Shown piece after piece: positions 25,352 to 34,191 of a DNA stretch of 64,000 bases. The notes under the pieces were generated by a model, which worked only from the letters and a program-made list of their open reading frames with translations, was not told the DNA's origin and ran no database searches. The DNA comes from JBMOKT01 sp049323895 (lineage in GTDB: Bacteria > Bacillota > Peptococcia > Peptococcales > BICA1-8), in contig JBMOKT010000039.1 in assembly GCA_049323895.1 (NCBI GenBank), positions 310,001 to 374,000 on the forward strand. Direction: 5' to 3'. The position numbers and the translations under genes are program-made. Every line of letters begins with the position of its first letter. The stretch's first letter is position 1.

Positions 25352-25398
25352 TTTAGATATTTTAGACTGTAATAATTATTAGTCTTAAAATATCTAAA
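25352..25398. promoter_or_regulatory. Inverted repeat just upstream of the TAXI binding-protein gene
   Basis: The 17-base arm TTTAGATATTTTAGACT is repeated as its reverse complement (with one extra T) after a 12-base AT-rich spacer, 30 bases before the GTG start and just before GGGGGAA. It could be an operator, or an mRNA hairpin controlling access to the ribosome binding site or acting as a terminator of the long leader. Confidence 0.5.
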
Positions 25399-25428
25399 AT
25401 TAAATATTTATAAAGGGGGAATTTTTTA

Positions 25429-26460
25429 GTGAAAAAAGGACTAGCATTATTATTGATTATCACTCTAGTTCTTAGTATGGCACTGGTAGGGTGTGGAGGA
25501 AAGCAGGAGGCACCCAAAGAGGAACCCAAGGCAGAACCTAAAGAAGAACCGGCAAAGGTTGAAAAACTGCAGATAAACATAATTACAGGTTCAACGGGCG
25601 GTACATATTTTCCACTTGGTGGTGCAATGGCTAATGTTTGGAGCAAGTACATTGATAACTTACAGGTTACTTCCCAGCCAGGAGGTGCTTCGGTGGAAAG
25701 TATTAACCGGGTTAATGCCGGTGAAGTTGAGCTTGGCATGGCAATGAATAATATAGCTGATGATGCCTGGAATGGCCTAGGCAAATGGGAAGGAAAAGCC
25801 ATCCAAAACTTTAGGGCTATTGGTGTAATTTATCCCGAAGTTTACCAGGGAGTAGCAATAAAGGAAAGTGGAATAAAAACATTAGAGGACCTTAAAGGCA
25901 AAAGAGTAGCAGTAGGGCCAGTAGGCAGCGGTACAGCCGTATTAAGTGAAGCTGTTTTGTCCGAAGCGGGGCTTGATATTAAGAAAGATATTAAAGCAGA
26001 ATTTGCAGGTTTTGGTGATGCAGCCAGCAAAATGAAAGACGGTCATCTTGATGCCAACTTCGGTGTGCTAAGTGTGCCGGCAGCTGCCATTCAGGATATC
26101 AAAACAGTTCGTGATATTGAAATCATCGAAATCAAAGGTGAACTATTCGAAAAGATTAAAGCTAACTACCCATTCTTTAGTCAGTTTGTAATACCTGCAG
26201 GGACTTACGGTAACACAGAGGATAAATATACTATTAACTGTCAGGCTGCATTATATGTTACTCCAGATTTACCTGAAGATGTAGTATATAACATAACAAA
26301 AGTTTTCTATGAAAAAGCTGATGAAATAGCCCAAGCCCATGCTGCTGGAAAGTACATCAATTTGGAAAAAGCGTTGGATGGCATTACAACTAAATTGCAT
26401 CCAGGGGCCGTGAAATATTATGAAGAAAAAGGAATTAAAGTTCCGGACAATCTTAAATAA
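25429..26460 (+). CDS. TAXI-family TRAP transporter solute-binding lipoprotein
   Basis: 343 residues. A 21-residue signal ends LVGC (Cys22), followed by a Lys/Glu/Pro linker. The mature start, INIITGSTGGTYFPLGGAMANVW, is the TAXI (NMT1-like) signature, with LKGKRVAVGPVGSGT and a late LHPGAVKYYEEKG typical of the family. It delivers ligand to the fused TRAP permease encoded at 27016. Start GTG 25429 with AAAGGGGGAA upstream. TAXI systems carry glutamate, 2-oxoglutarate or other acids; the substrate here is not evident. Confidence 0.9.
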   Translation: MKKGLALLLIITLVLSMALVGCGGKQEAPKEEPKAEPKEEPAKVEKLQINIITGSTGGTYFPLGGAMANVWSKYIDNLQVTSQPGGASVESINRVNAGEVELGMAMNNIADDAWNGLGKWEGKAIQNFRAIGVIYPEVYQGVAIKESGIKTLEDLKGKRVAVGPVGSGTAVLSEAVLSEAGLDIKKDIKAEFAGFGDAASKMKDGHLDANFGVLSVPAAAIQDIKTVRDIEIIEIKGELFEKIKANYPFFSQFVIPAGTYGNTEDKYTINCQAALYVTPDLPEDVVYNITKVFYEKADEIAQAHAAGKYINLEKALDGITTKLHPGAVKYYEEKGIKVPDNLK

Positions 26461-26485
26461 TAACTAAATAGGGGGTGCAGGCCGG

Positions 26486-27049
26486 GTGGCTAAGGAGTCC
26501 TCGGCCTTCCTATTTATGCAAAGGTCAATCAAAATATTTATCATATTTATTTTGTTAATCTTACTATTGGTCTTATTTCCGATAGATGTGCTTGAAGTAA
26601 GGGCAGATCGTACCGAAAAGCTGGTCTATCAACAATTGGCTAATATAGGTGATACGTTTGATGTTCGCTGGGTACACTCTGTAACATTGCAACCGGTTAT
26701 TGAAACCTACCGATTGGAAGCACCGGACAGAATTCCAATCATACAAATGGTTTTTGATGATAATGGTCCCAACCTGCCGGCTCATCCCGAATATAATCAA
26801 AAATGGATAATAAAAGACGGGAAATTTATAGTGACTAATTATGACCGAATATTTGAGAGGGTACCGGTTACTATTGGTGCGGTGATTGCAGATCATACCT
26901 TAGTTTATAATGGGAAATCTACACCGTTAAAAGAGGAATTCCGTCCCGGTGGGTATGTGCATATCGGTTTGATAAAAGATACACCAGCACAGTATCTTGT
27001 TAAGGAGGTTCAATTATGGTTGAAAAAACAGAAAACCAGACCATATTAG
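26486..27049 (+). CDS. DUF1850 protein, partner of TAXI-TRAP system
   Basis: 187 residues: an N-terminal membrane anchor (about 12-35), then VRWVHSVTLQPVIETYRL, the conserved core of DUF1850 (W.HSV...V.E.Y). DUF1850 genes are commonly placed between TAXI binding-protein and permease genes, as here; the function is unknown. Start GTG 26486 follows AGGGGG by about 11 bases; ATG 26519 is an alternative. The last 34 bases overlap the permease gene, indicating translational coupling. Confidence 0.8.
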   Translation: MAKESSAFLFMQRSIKIFIIFILLILLLVLFPIDVLEVRADRTEKLVYQQLANIGDTFDVRWVHSVTLQPVIETYRLEAPDRIPIIQMVFDDNGPNLPAHPEYNQKWIIKDGKFIVTNYDRIFERVPVTIGAVIADHTLVYNGKSTPLKEEFRPGGYVHIGLIKDTPAQYLVKEVQLWLKKQKTRPY

Positions 27050-29013
27050 ACGAAGTCCAAGTATTAGACCAAAAAACCTCGGATGAAATTTTGGCCAAAT
27101 ATGATCGGGAATTTGCCTTTCGAAGGTTGAAAGGCCCGGTAGCAAAGTTTTGTTTTGTACTCGCTGTTGTATGGTCTTTAGTTCAATTGTATACTGCATA
27201 TTTTGGCATCTTTCCTTCAACTTTACAACGGGCTCCTCATGTAGGAGTGGCTTTAGTATTAATATTTTTGCTTTATCCTGCAAAAAAAGGTTCTAGTAAT
27301 AATAAAATTCCTATTTATGATTATTTTTTTGCATTTCTGGGATTTGCCGTTGCTTTTTATCATATTGTTTTTTATGAAGATCTGGTATGGAGGGCAGGTT
27401 TATACACCCAGCTAGATACAGTTGTTGCAGTAATAGCTGTTCTATTGGTTATTGAAGCGGCAAGAAGAATAGCGGGACCGGTAATAGTCAGCTTAGCTGT
27501 ATTCTTTTTAATTTACGCCTATTTTGGAAAGTATTTTCCAAGTTTTATGGCCCATCCAGGTCTAACCATAAAGCGAATTGCTGTATTTCAATGGATTGGT
27601 ACCGAAGGCATTTTAGGAGTGCCCATTGGAGTATCGTCAACATTCATCTTTCTATTTATGCTTTTTGCCACATTTCTAAGAAGGACCGGAATTGGAGATT
27701 GGCTGACTGATATAGCGGTGGGTTTAACTGGGGGGGCGACAGGGGGGCCCGCCAAAGCAGCTGTTATTGCCAGTGCTGCCGAGGGGACAGTTTCCGGGAG
27801 TTCTGTTGCCAATACAGTAGGTTCTGGTTCCATAACCATACCTCTTATGAAAAGTATAGGCTACCGCAAAGAATTTGCAGCTGCCGTTGAAGCCGCTGCC
27901 TCTACCGGGGGTCAGATTATGCCGCCTATCATGGGTGCGGCAGCATTTATTATGTCAGAATTTTTGAATATACCTTATGGGCAGATTGCCTTGGCGGCAT
28001 GTATCCCGGCTTTGTTATATTTTGCGGGAATTTTTATTAATGTCCATTTGGAGGCAGTAAAAACCGGTTTAGTCGGCATACCAAAAGAAAAGCTTCCTAA
28101 CTGGAAGTATTTATTAAAAAGAAAATGGTTTTTAGCTACGCCTATAATTGGAATTTTCTGGCTCCTAGACAAAGGCTTTACTCCTATGCTGGCAGCTTTT
28201 TTTGGAATCTTTCTTTGTATTGGGGCCTCTATGATATTAAAGGAAACGCGCATGTCTTTAAGTGACATTATTAAAGCTCTAGAAGAGGGGGCCAGGGCAG
28301 CACTGCCTGTTGTTGCTGCTTGTGCTACTGCCGGTATAATAGTGGGTATAATCACCTTAAGCGGCTTAGGCTTAAAAATGGCAGGGGGAATTGTTGCTTT
28401 AGCCGGTGGCAATCTCTACCTAACAATGCTTTTCACCATGGTATGTTCACTAATATTAGGAATGGGTGTCCCTACGACGGCAAATTATATTATACAGGCA
28501 ACTGTTTCTGCGCCTGCTTTAATTATACTGGGAGTTCATCCTTTAGCGGCCCATTTATTTGTGTTCTACTTTGGCATAGTTGCAGATATTACTCCTCCTG
28601 TGGCTTTAGCAGCTTTTGCCGGGTCCGGGATTGCCAGATCAGATCCTCTTAAAACAGGTGTTGAAGCTTTTAAACTAGGTTTCGCTGCTTATTTAGTCCC
28701 ATATATTTTTGTTTTATCCCCTATTTTAGTACTGGTTAGACCGGAAGGAATCGCTGGAGCAGGCTTTGTCTTTATGCTGATAAAAGCAATTATTACTGCT
28801 CTAATTGGTATGGTTGGTGTTGGAGGTTTTACTACAGGTTATTTTATTACTAGGGGAAAATGGTTTGAGAGGCTAATGCTTTTAGTCGCCGGCATATCAT
28901 TAATAAAACCAAGTACTGAAACAGATTTATTAGGATTTGGTTTAATGACCGCTGTATGGTTGCTGCAAAAGTATCGAATTAAGAGTCAAGGAAGTGCCGA
29001 CATTACAGCTTAA
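27016..29013 (+). CDS. Fused TRAP transporter permease (4TM-12TM, TAXI type)
   Basis: 665 residues with about 16-18 hydrophobic segments. About 40-200 correspond to the small DctQ-like part and the rest to the DctM-like part. Typical blocks are GATGGPAKAAVIASAAEGTVSGSSVANTVGSGSITI (spread over about 240-275), AAASTGGQIMPPIMGAAAF and GMGVPTTANYI. It imports the ligand of the TAXI binding protein using an ion gradient. AAGGAGG precedes ATG 27016 inside the DUF1850 gene. The operon ends here, and repeat copy 3 begins at the stop codon. Confidence 0.92.
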   Translation: MVEKTENQTILDEVQVLDQKTSDEILAKYDREFAFRRLKGPVAKFCFVLAVVWSLVQLYTAYFGIFPSTLQRAPHVGVALVLIFLLYPAKKGSSNNKIPIYDYFFAFLGFAVAFYHIVFYEDLVWRAGLYTQLDTVVAVIAVLLVIEAARRIAGPVIVSLAVFFLIYAYFGKYFPSFMAHPGLTIKRIAVFQWIGTEGILGVPIGVSSTFIFLFMLFATFLRRTGIGDWLTDIAVGLTGGATGGPAKAAVIASAAEGTVSGSSVANTVGSGSITIPLMKSIGYRKEFAAAVEAAASTGGQIMPPIMGAAAFIMSEFLNIPYGQIALAACIPALLYFAGIFINVHLEAVKTGLVGIPKEKLPNWKYLLKRKWFLATPIIGIFWLLDKGFTPMLAAFFGIFLCIGASMILKETRMSLSDIIKALEEGARAALPVVAACATAGIIVGIITLSGLGLKMAGGIVALAGGNLYLTMLFTMVCSLILGMGVPTTANYIIQATVSAPALIILGVHPLAAHLFVFYFGIVADITPPVALAAFAGSGIARSDPLKTGVEAFKLGFAAYLVPYIFVLSPILVLVRPEGIAGAGFVFMLIKAIITALIGMVGVGGFTTGYFITRGKWFERLMLLVAGISLIKPSTETDLLGFGLMTAVWLLQKYRIKSQGSADITA

Positions 29014-29069
29014 AAAAACTTGGCTTGCACCAAGCCTTTGGTGACGGTGGAAGCCTTAGTTTCACTTAT
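29014..29069 (-). repeat. Dispersed hairpin repeat, copy 3 (inverted)
   Basis: Read on the - strand it gives TAAGTGAAACTAAGGCTTCC and continues with CACCAAAGGCTTGGTGCAAGCC, the same order as copies at 6388 and 10638. The outer GGCTT/AAGCC stem is kept. The inner stem is CACC/GGTG where copy 1 has CGCC/GGCG, a compensatory change. It immediately follows the permease stop and may act as a transcription end or mRNA stabiliser. Confidence 0.55.
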
Positions 29070-29110
29070 GCCACCACAAACTTATTCTTTCTTTAAGGCT
29101 AAAAAATAGG

Positions 29111-29136
29111 TCGCCTTTTTTGGGCGATTTATTTTT
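29111..29136 (+). terminator. Intrinsic terminator before arsR
   Basis: TCGCC and GGCGA arms enclose a T-rich loop and are followed by TTTATTTTT. It separates the TAXI operon from the arsenic operon. Confidence 0.6.
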
Positions 29137-29137
29137 G

Positions 29138-29165
29138 TTGAAAAAATATTAAAATAGTGTATGCT
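29138..29165 (+). promoter_or_regulatory. Likely promoter of the ars operon
   Basis: TTGAAA, 16 bases, TATGCT, then an AT-rich imperfect dyad (ATAGATATATTTAAATGTTTCTAT) 45-20 bases before the arsR start, the usual place for an ArsR operator. Confidence 0.45.
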
Positions 29166-29209
29166 ATAAATAGATATATTTAAATGTTTCTATTTAGGGG
29201 GGTATATAT

Positions 29210-29506
29210 TTGGAAAAAAAAGTGGAAATCTTTAAAGCCCTAGCCGACCAAAATAGGTTGTTGATAATTGACATGCTTTCATGTGGAGAGTTGTGTGCCT
29301 GTGAGATAATGGAAAAGTTGTCTTTAACACAGCCCACTATATCCCATCATATGGGGATACTACAAAAAGCAAACCTGGTCTTTTCGAGAAAGGATGGCAA
29401 ATGGGTAAGATACTCACTGAATACGGCTGCTTTTAATGATATAAGTTCATTTATAGGTTTGCTCAGTTCTGATAAAGAAAACTGCATTTGTAAAACGAAT
29501 TTATAA
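29210..29506 (+). CDS. arsR: ArsR-family arsenic-responsive repressor
   Basis: 98 residues, winged-helix fold. ALADQNRLLIIDML begins the DNA-binding region. ELCACEIMEKLSLTQPTISHHMGIL contains the ELCxC metal box on helix alpha3 and the recognition helix. Two Cys of the ELCAC box and a C-terminal CIC pair could ligate As(III). Release of the repressor by arsenite would turn on the next two genes. Start TTG 29210 follows GGGGGG. The gene is 25 bp upstream of acr3. Confidence 0.88.
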   Translation: MEKKVEIFKALADQNRLLIIDMLSCGELCACEIMEKLSLTQPTISHHMGILQKANLVFSRKDGKWVRYSLNTAAFNDISSFIGLLSSDKENCICKTNL

Positions 29507-29531
29507 TAAGGCTCAAGAAGGAGGAATTAAT

Positions 29532-30593
29532 GTGACTAAAGATAATAAACAGGAACAGGGTGGTCTTGATTTTTTTGGCAGGTATTTGACAGTTTGGGTT
29601 GCATTATGTATTGCAATTGGAGTAGCAATTGGACAATTGTTTCCGATCATCCCCCAGACCTTAAGTAAGTTTGAATATGCTCACGTATCCATACCAGTTG
29701 CTATACTAATTTGGCTTATGATATACCCTATGATGTTGAAGATTGATTTTTCCAGTATAATTCTGGCAACAAGAAAACCCAAAGGCTTAACTGTAACTTG
29801 TGTTACCAATTGGCTGATTAAGCCTTTTACCATGTACTTCATTGCCTACTTCTTCTTTAAAATATTGTTCCAGCCATATATTTCTGATTCACTATCATCC
29901 CAATACTTAGCGGGGGCTGTATTACTCGGTGCTGCACCTTGTACTGCCATGGTTTTTGTCTGGAGTTATCTGACTAAAGGTGACCCGGCCTATACTTTAG
30001 TACAGGTTGCAGTGAATGATATTATTTTATTATTTGCCTTTACACCTATTGTTGCATTTTTATTAGGTATTACTGATCTTATCGTGCCTTATAATACCCT
30101 ATTCTTATCAGTTATTTTATTTGTTGTAATACCTTTGTTAGGGGGATATTTTTCAAGAATATATATAATTAAGACTAAGGGGCTTGACTATTTTGAAAAT
30201 GTTTTTTTAAAAAAGTTTGATGGTATTACAATCACCGGGTTACTATTAACATTGATAATTATTTTTTCTTTTCAGGGAGAAGTTATATTAAACAATCCTT
30301 TCCACATAGCCTTGATTGCTATACCGTTAATTATTCAAACCTTTTTGATTTTTGCCATAGCTTATGGATGGGCTAAGCTTTGGAAGTTACCCCATAGCAT
30401 AGCTGCTCCTGCCGCGATGATAGGTGCCAGCAACTTTTTTGAACTAGCGGTTGCTGTTGCTATTTCCTTATTTGGGCTCACATCCGGGGCTGCCCTGGCA
30501 ACAGTGGTAGGTGTGTTGGTAGAGGTGCCTTTAATGCTTACATTAGTTAAAATTGCAAACAATACTAAGCATTGGTTTAAGTTTAACAAATAA
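29532..30593 (+). CDS. acr3: Acr3-type arsenite efflux permease
   Basis: 353 residues with ten hydrophobic segments. LGAAPCTAMVFVWSYLTKGDP contains the essential Cys of Acr3 in TM4, and NDIILLFAFTPIV and AAPAAMIGASNFFELAVA are conserved BASS-superfamily blocks. It exports As(III) using the proton gradient. GTG 29532 is preceded by AAGGAGGAA. It lies between arsR and arsC. Confidence 0.93.
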   Translation: MTKDNKQEQGGLDFFGRYLTVWVALCIAIGVAIGQLFPIIPQTLSKFEYAHVSIPVAILIWLMIYPMMLKIDFSSIILATRKPKGLTVTCVTNWLIKPFTMYFIAYFFFKILFQPYISDSLSSQYLAGAVLLGAAPCTAMVFVWSYLTKGDPAYTLVQVAVNDIILLFAFTPIVAFLLGITDLIVPYNTLFLSVILFVVIPLLGGYFSRIYIIKTKGLDYFENVFLKKFDGITITGLLLTLIIIFSFQGEVILNNPFHIALIAIPLIIQTFLIFAIAYGWAKLWKLPHSIAAPAAMIGASNFFELAVAVAISLFGLTSGAALATVVGVLVEVPLMLTLVKIANNTKHWFKFNK

Positions 30594-30609
30594 ATGGGAG
30601 GTTTTATTT

Positions 30610-31011
30610 GTGAAAAAGAAAGTAGCTTTTGTTTGTGTTCATAACTCTTGCCGCTCCCAAATGGCAGAAGCATGGGCTAAACATCTTGGAAATGATGTTT
30701 TAGAAGTATATTCCGCTGGGACTGAAAATTATCCTGAAGTTAAACCCGGAGCTGTTCAGGTTATGGAGGAAATGGGAATTAATATGACCGAGCACCATCC
30801 TAAACTTTTAAGTGATATTCCTAATGAACTTGATGTGGTTATTACTATGGGCTGCAATGTCAAATGCCCAACGTTACCGGCAAAACATCGTGAGGACTGG
30901 GGTTTAGAAGATCCATCAGGAGGACCCATTGAAGGATTTAGGCATACTAGGGATCTTATAAAGGAAAAGGTCCAAGAGCTTATAAAGCGGGTACAAAAAG
31001 GAGAACTTTAG
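30610..31011 (+). CDS. arsC: Arsenate reductase, thioredoxin-coupled (LMW-phosphatase type)
   Basis: 133 residues. The phosphatase loop CVHNSCRSQ near the N-terminus corresponds to CX5R with Cys nucleophile, and GCNVKCP (about 80-87) provides the two further Cys of the triple-Cys relay recycled by thioredoxin. DWGLEDPSGGP is also conserved. It reduces arsenate to arsenite for Acr3. GTG 30610 is chosen as start since GGGAGG lies 8 bases upstream and it removes a 40-bp overlap that the in-frame start at 30553 would create with acr3. Confidence 0.93.
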   Translation: MKKKVAFVCVHNSCRSQMAEAWAKHLGNDVLEVYSAGTENYPEVKPGAVQVMEEMGINMTEHHPKLLSDIPNELDVVITMGCNVKCPTLPAKHREDWGLEDPSGGPIEGFRHTRDLIKEKVQELIKRVQKGEL

Positions 31012-31081
31012 TTGCGCAGCCAAAAAACAAAATTGCTTTTTAGGGGATATTTTCCTTTATCAATAAAGAATTTTTAACTAA

Positions 31082-31110
31082 TTGACAAGAGGGTGATTAA
31101 TAAATTATAC
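31082..31110 (+). promoter_or_regulatory. Sigma-A promoter for the T-box leader
   Basis: TTGACA, exactly 17 bases, TTATAC. It lies just ahead of the first T-box leader and is the best -35/-10 pair in the region. Confidence 0.65.
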
Positions 31111-31127
31111 TTAGCTAAAATAACAAA

Positions 31128-31398
31128 TAAAAATAGCTGTGAAAGAGGAAAGTAGTTTTAATTGGAGTTTACAGAGAGCTGGGGATTGCTGGGATCCTGG
31201 CAACAAAGGTTAAAATGAAGTTCCCTCTGGAGTTGTCTGCTGAATTATAGTAGGTATGACCGGAGCTTCCGCCGTTAAAAGGAAGGGGATATTAAAATAA
31301 ACTAAGTTTATTGCGTATCTTTAAAGTGGGTCTTTATGACTAACAAAGGTGGTACCGCGGGTTAACCTCTCGTCCTTTCCAGGATGGGGGGTTTTTTA
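31128..31398 (+). promoter_or_regulatory. T-box leader 1 (specifier read as UUC, Phe)
   Basis: It contains AGTA (loop E), the ACAGAGAGC AG-bulge, the distal GGATTGCTGGGATCC loop, GAAGTTCCC on the 3' side of the specifier loop (UUC at 31221-31223), CTGCTGAA, and the antiterminator core GGTGGTACCGCGG (about 31348). It closes with a terminator (CCTCTCGTCC...GGATGGGGGG, then T6). The base before ACC is U, matching a tRNA with discriminator A73, as in tRNA-Phe. Specifier and discriminator therefore agree on Phe. An uncharged tRNA would prevent termination. Confidence 0.88.
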
Positions 31399-31477
31399 TT
31401 TGCCTGAGAAAAATTAAATTTAAAATAAATCAAGATAGATTAGAGTCCATGTGTTTAACAAATCAATATAATCAATG

Positions 31478-31718
31478 TGATGACAGGGGAAAGTAAATGG
31501 ATTTTGGATTTACAGAGAGCCGGGTTGCTGGAAACCGGTATGAAGATTTCTTTTGAAGTTCCCCCTGGAACTGTCTGCTGAATGCTCTTAGCTAGTAGGA
31601 TAGACCGGAATTCTACCGTTAAAAAGAAAAGAGTGGGTTTAGTTGAAGGCTAAACCAAAAAGGGTGGTACCACGGAACCTCTCGTCCCTTAAATATTAGG
31701 GATGGGAGGTTTTTTATG
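31478..31718 (+). promoter_or_regulatory. T-box leader 2, tandem (specifier read as UUC, Phe)
   Basis: A second complete T-box, 80 bp after the first. It has GGGGAAAGTAA, ACAGAGAGC, distal CCGGGTTGCTGGAAACCGG, TTGAAGTTCCCC (UUC at 31559-31561), CTGCTGAA, AGGGTGGTACCACGG (about 31661), and a terminator (CCTCTCGTCCCT...AGGGATGGGAGG, then T6). The specifier and UGGU antiterminator agree with leader 1. Both must be read through before transcription reaches the dehydrogenase gene at 31787. No gene lies between them. Confidence 0.88.
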
Positions 31719-31786
31719 TAAAAAACACTAGGAGGTGGAGGCTAATTTAAGATTGTTTTCAACCAATTATCAAAGGAGGTAAGAAT

Positions 31787-33118
31787 TTGAATAAGAGTCT
31801 ATTCGAGCCCTTAATCAATGAAGGCTTAACTACATTAAAAATTCGGTATGATTGGAAAACAGACCAGGCTAAGTTATATGCCGCTAAAGAGTGGGAAGAA
31901 AATCAGAATTGGGAGGGATATAACCGGGATTTCGATGCAGAAAGTGTACTCACTAATAACGCTGTTTATCTCAACCATGAGCAGGTAAAGAAACTGTATA
32001 TTAAGTATAATCTAGATGGTTATTTGGATGAGGTTATTGACCTTATCCGTAAGGGAAGGCATATAGGAATGGATTGCTTTTATCATAAGGGCAAGGATAT
32101 TAGATTTATGAGCAATATGCACAATAGCAGGTGTGGACTCAACAACCGCAGTCAGGCAATCAGATCGGGTGGGATTAGGCGGCATGATATGGAAGAGGCT
32201 GAACTGGATGTTATTGTAGATGGATTAAATTTAGCTCGGGCCATGAGTCATAAGAATGTGGCTGCTGATATTCCCTATGGTGGTTCTAAAATTACAGTAC
32301 AATCAAAACCTGTAGATTTAGAGGACCTGAATGAAGTTGGATTTTTATCATATGCTCTGGATCGGACAAGGGCATTTACGGGACCAGATATGGGCTACCC
32401 TCCGGAGTTGGCCGATGTTATGAAAGAACATTTTACCCTAAACATAACGGGCGGACCTAAAGGACCTATGGGTCCAACGGGTACTCCTACAGCCTATGGT
32501 GTGTACCTGGCTATCAAACAAGGGGCTAAATTCAGATACGGTTCAGAATCACTATGTGGTAAAAGAATTGCTGTTCAAGGACTTGGGGCAGTGGGGTTTC
32601 CTTTGTCAGAGCACTTAATTAAAGAAAAAGCTGAATTAATAGTATGTGATCCAGACGAGACCCGAGTCCGCAATTTAAAGGCAAAATATCCCGAGGCGAA
32701 AATAACTGTAGTTAATCTAGAGGATATTTATTTCGTAGAGGGAGATATCCTCTCCCCCGCTGCTATAGGAGGGATAATTACAGCGGAGAGAATTCCGCAA
32801 ATGAAATACTCGATCATTATGGGAGGCGCTAATAACCAACTAAAAGCAAGTAGTAAGGAAGAGGAATATAAATTGGCAAGGCTCCTGGAAAAGAGAGGTA
32901 TTCTCTACCAATGTGATTGGTGGCATAACATTGCAGGAGTGCTGGCGGGTTGGGAAGAGTATATAAATCAAGAGAAAGCTGATTTAAAAAATATACTTGC
33001 AAAAATTGAACACATTTGTACTATTAAGACCTGGGAAAATCTCAATAAAGCAAAGGAACTTAATATTACACCTACAGAGTGTGCTTACCAAACAGTTGAA
33101 GAGAAATTGTATAGTTAA
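31787..33118 (+). CDS. Glu/Leu/Phe/Val dehydrogenase family protein (probable Phe-related)
   Basis: 443 residues, longer than typical Leu/Phe dehydrogenase (about 360) because of an extended N-terminus. The catalytic domain has GGIRRHDMEEAELDV, AADIPYGGSKITV (Lys of GGSK) and FTGPDMGYPPE (Asp). The NAD domain starts GKRIAVQGLGAVGFPL (about 262-277). Family enzymes interconvert amino acids and 2-oxoacids. The two upstream T-boxes reading UUC suggest a link to phenylalanine, for example phenylpyruvate amination or deamination; the sequence itself does not fix specificity. AAAGGAGG precedes TTG 31787. The ABC importer genes follow. Confidence 0.8.
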   Translation: MNKSLFEPLINEGLTTLKIRYDWKTDQAKLYAAKEWEENQNWEGYNRDFDAESVLTNNAVYLNHEQVKKLYIKYNLDGYLDEVIDLIRKGRHIGMDCFYHKGKDIRFMSNMHNSRCGLNNRSQAIRSGGIRRHDMEEAELDVIVDGLNLARAMSHKNVAADIPYGGSKITVQSKPVDLEDLNEVGFLSYALDRTRAFTGPDMGYPPELADVMKEHFTLNITGGPKGPMGPTGTPTAYGVYLAIKQGAKFRYGSESLCGKRIAVQGLGAVGFPLSEHLIKEKAELIVCDPDETRVRNLKAKYPEAKITVVNLEDIYFVEGDILSPAAIGGIITAERIPQMKYSIIMGGANNQLKASSKEEEYKLARLLEKRGILYQCDWWHNIAGVLAGWEEYINQEKADLKNILAKIEHICTIKTWENLNKAKELNITPTECAYQTVEEKLYS

Positions 33119-33195
33119 ATACTTGCATATTTAGGTTTCGTTTCGCTAGGTAAAGGTTAAGGTAAAGATTTTAAAAAAAAAGAGGAGGAAATATA

Positions 33196-34179
33196 ATGAA
33201 AAAATTATTAATAATCCTATTAGTTGTGGGTGTTTTGATAACAGGTTGCGGCGGGAAACAGGAAGCAAAGGAAACGGAAAAAACAAAGATTGGAATTGTC
33301 CAGATTGTTGAGCATCCATCTTTAGATGCAGCCCGTCAAGGGTTTCTGGATGTATTAGCGGCTAATGGCTATAAAGAAGGGGAAAATTTAATAGTTGATT
33401 ATCAAAATGCCCAAGGAGATATGCCGACTTTAAATACTATTACCCAAAACCTGGCTTCAGGAGGAAATAACCTGCTGCTGGCCATTGCTACTCCTTCTGC
33501 TCAAGCGGCAGCAAACGCTACTAAGAATAATAAGATACCAGTATTATTTACAGCTGTCACCGACCCTGTAACAGCAGGTTTGGTAAAAAGTATGGAAAAA
33601 CCGGAAACAAATCTAACAGGAACAACAGATATGGCACCTATTGCCAACCAGATTAAAATGATAAAAGAAATTAACTCTGCAGTAAAGAATGTTGGTGTTA
33701 TTTACAATACCAGTGAGGTAAATTCAGTGGTTCAGGTGGATTTGGCCAAAGCAGCAGCAAAAGATGCTGGGATAAATATAGTAGAAGCTGTGGCCACTAA
33801 TAGCAGTGAAGTTGACCAGGCGGCTAAATCATTAATAGGAAAGGTAGAAGCAATTTATATTCCGGGAGATAACACTGTTGTCAGCGGACTTGAAGCAGTC
33901 ATAAAAGTGGCACAGGATAATAAACTGTTGGTAGTGGCTACTGAAAAAGACAGTGTAGCCAGGGGGGCGGTGGCTACTATTGGACTAGACTATTATAAGT
34001 TAGGGCAGCAAACAGGTGAAATGGCTCTAAAGGTATTGTCGGGTAAAGCTAAGCCACAGGATATGCCTGTAGAAAGCCAGAAGGAAAAAGGTATAACTGT
34101 GAACCTTAAGGCAGCAGCAGCCCTTAATGTTACTATTCCTCAAAGTTTACTAGATAAGGCTCAAGAAGTAATTAAGTAG
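33196..34179 (+). CDS. TrpX-like ABC transporter substrate-binding lipoprotein
   Basis: 327 residues. Signal peptide with lipobox LITGC (Cys18). The mature part starts KIGIVQIVEHPSLDAARQGF, the standard opening of the ABC_sub_bind (PF04392/TrpX) family, with PVLFTAVTDPVTAGLV and NLTGTTDMAP. Members bind aromatic amino acids (TrpX) or other small ligands in Gram-positives. It forms an importer with the permease and ATPase encoded next. Phe T-boxes upstream suggest phenylalanine or a relative as ligand (inferred). AGAGGAGG precedes ATG. Confidence 0.88.
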   Translation: MKKLLIILLVVGVLITGCGGKQEAKETEKTKIGIVQIVEHPSLDAARQGFLDVLAANGYKEGENLIVDYQNAQGDMPTLNTITQNLASGGNNLLLAIATPSAQAAANATKNNKIPVLFTAVTDPVTAGLVKSMEKPETNLTGTTDMAPIANQIKMIKEINSAVKNVGVIYNTSEVNSVVQVDLAKAAAKDAGINIVEAVATNSSEVDQAAKSLIGKVEAIYIPGDNTVVSGLEAVIKVAQDNKLLVVATEKDSVARGAVATIGLDYYKLGQQTGEMALKVLSGKAKPQDMPVESQKEKGITVNLKAAAALNVTIPQSLLDKAQEVIK

Positions 34180-34191
34180 CAGGTGAGTATA

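Noticed and set aside
31128..31718. Trp specificity for the tandem T-boxes, because TrpXYZ-like genes follow
   Set aside because: The antiterminator has UGGU, which needs A73, while bacterial tRNA-Trp has G73. UGG is not in the specifier position; UUC is.
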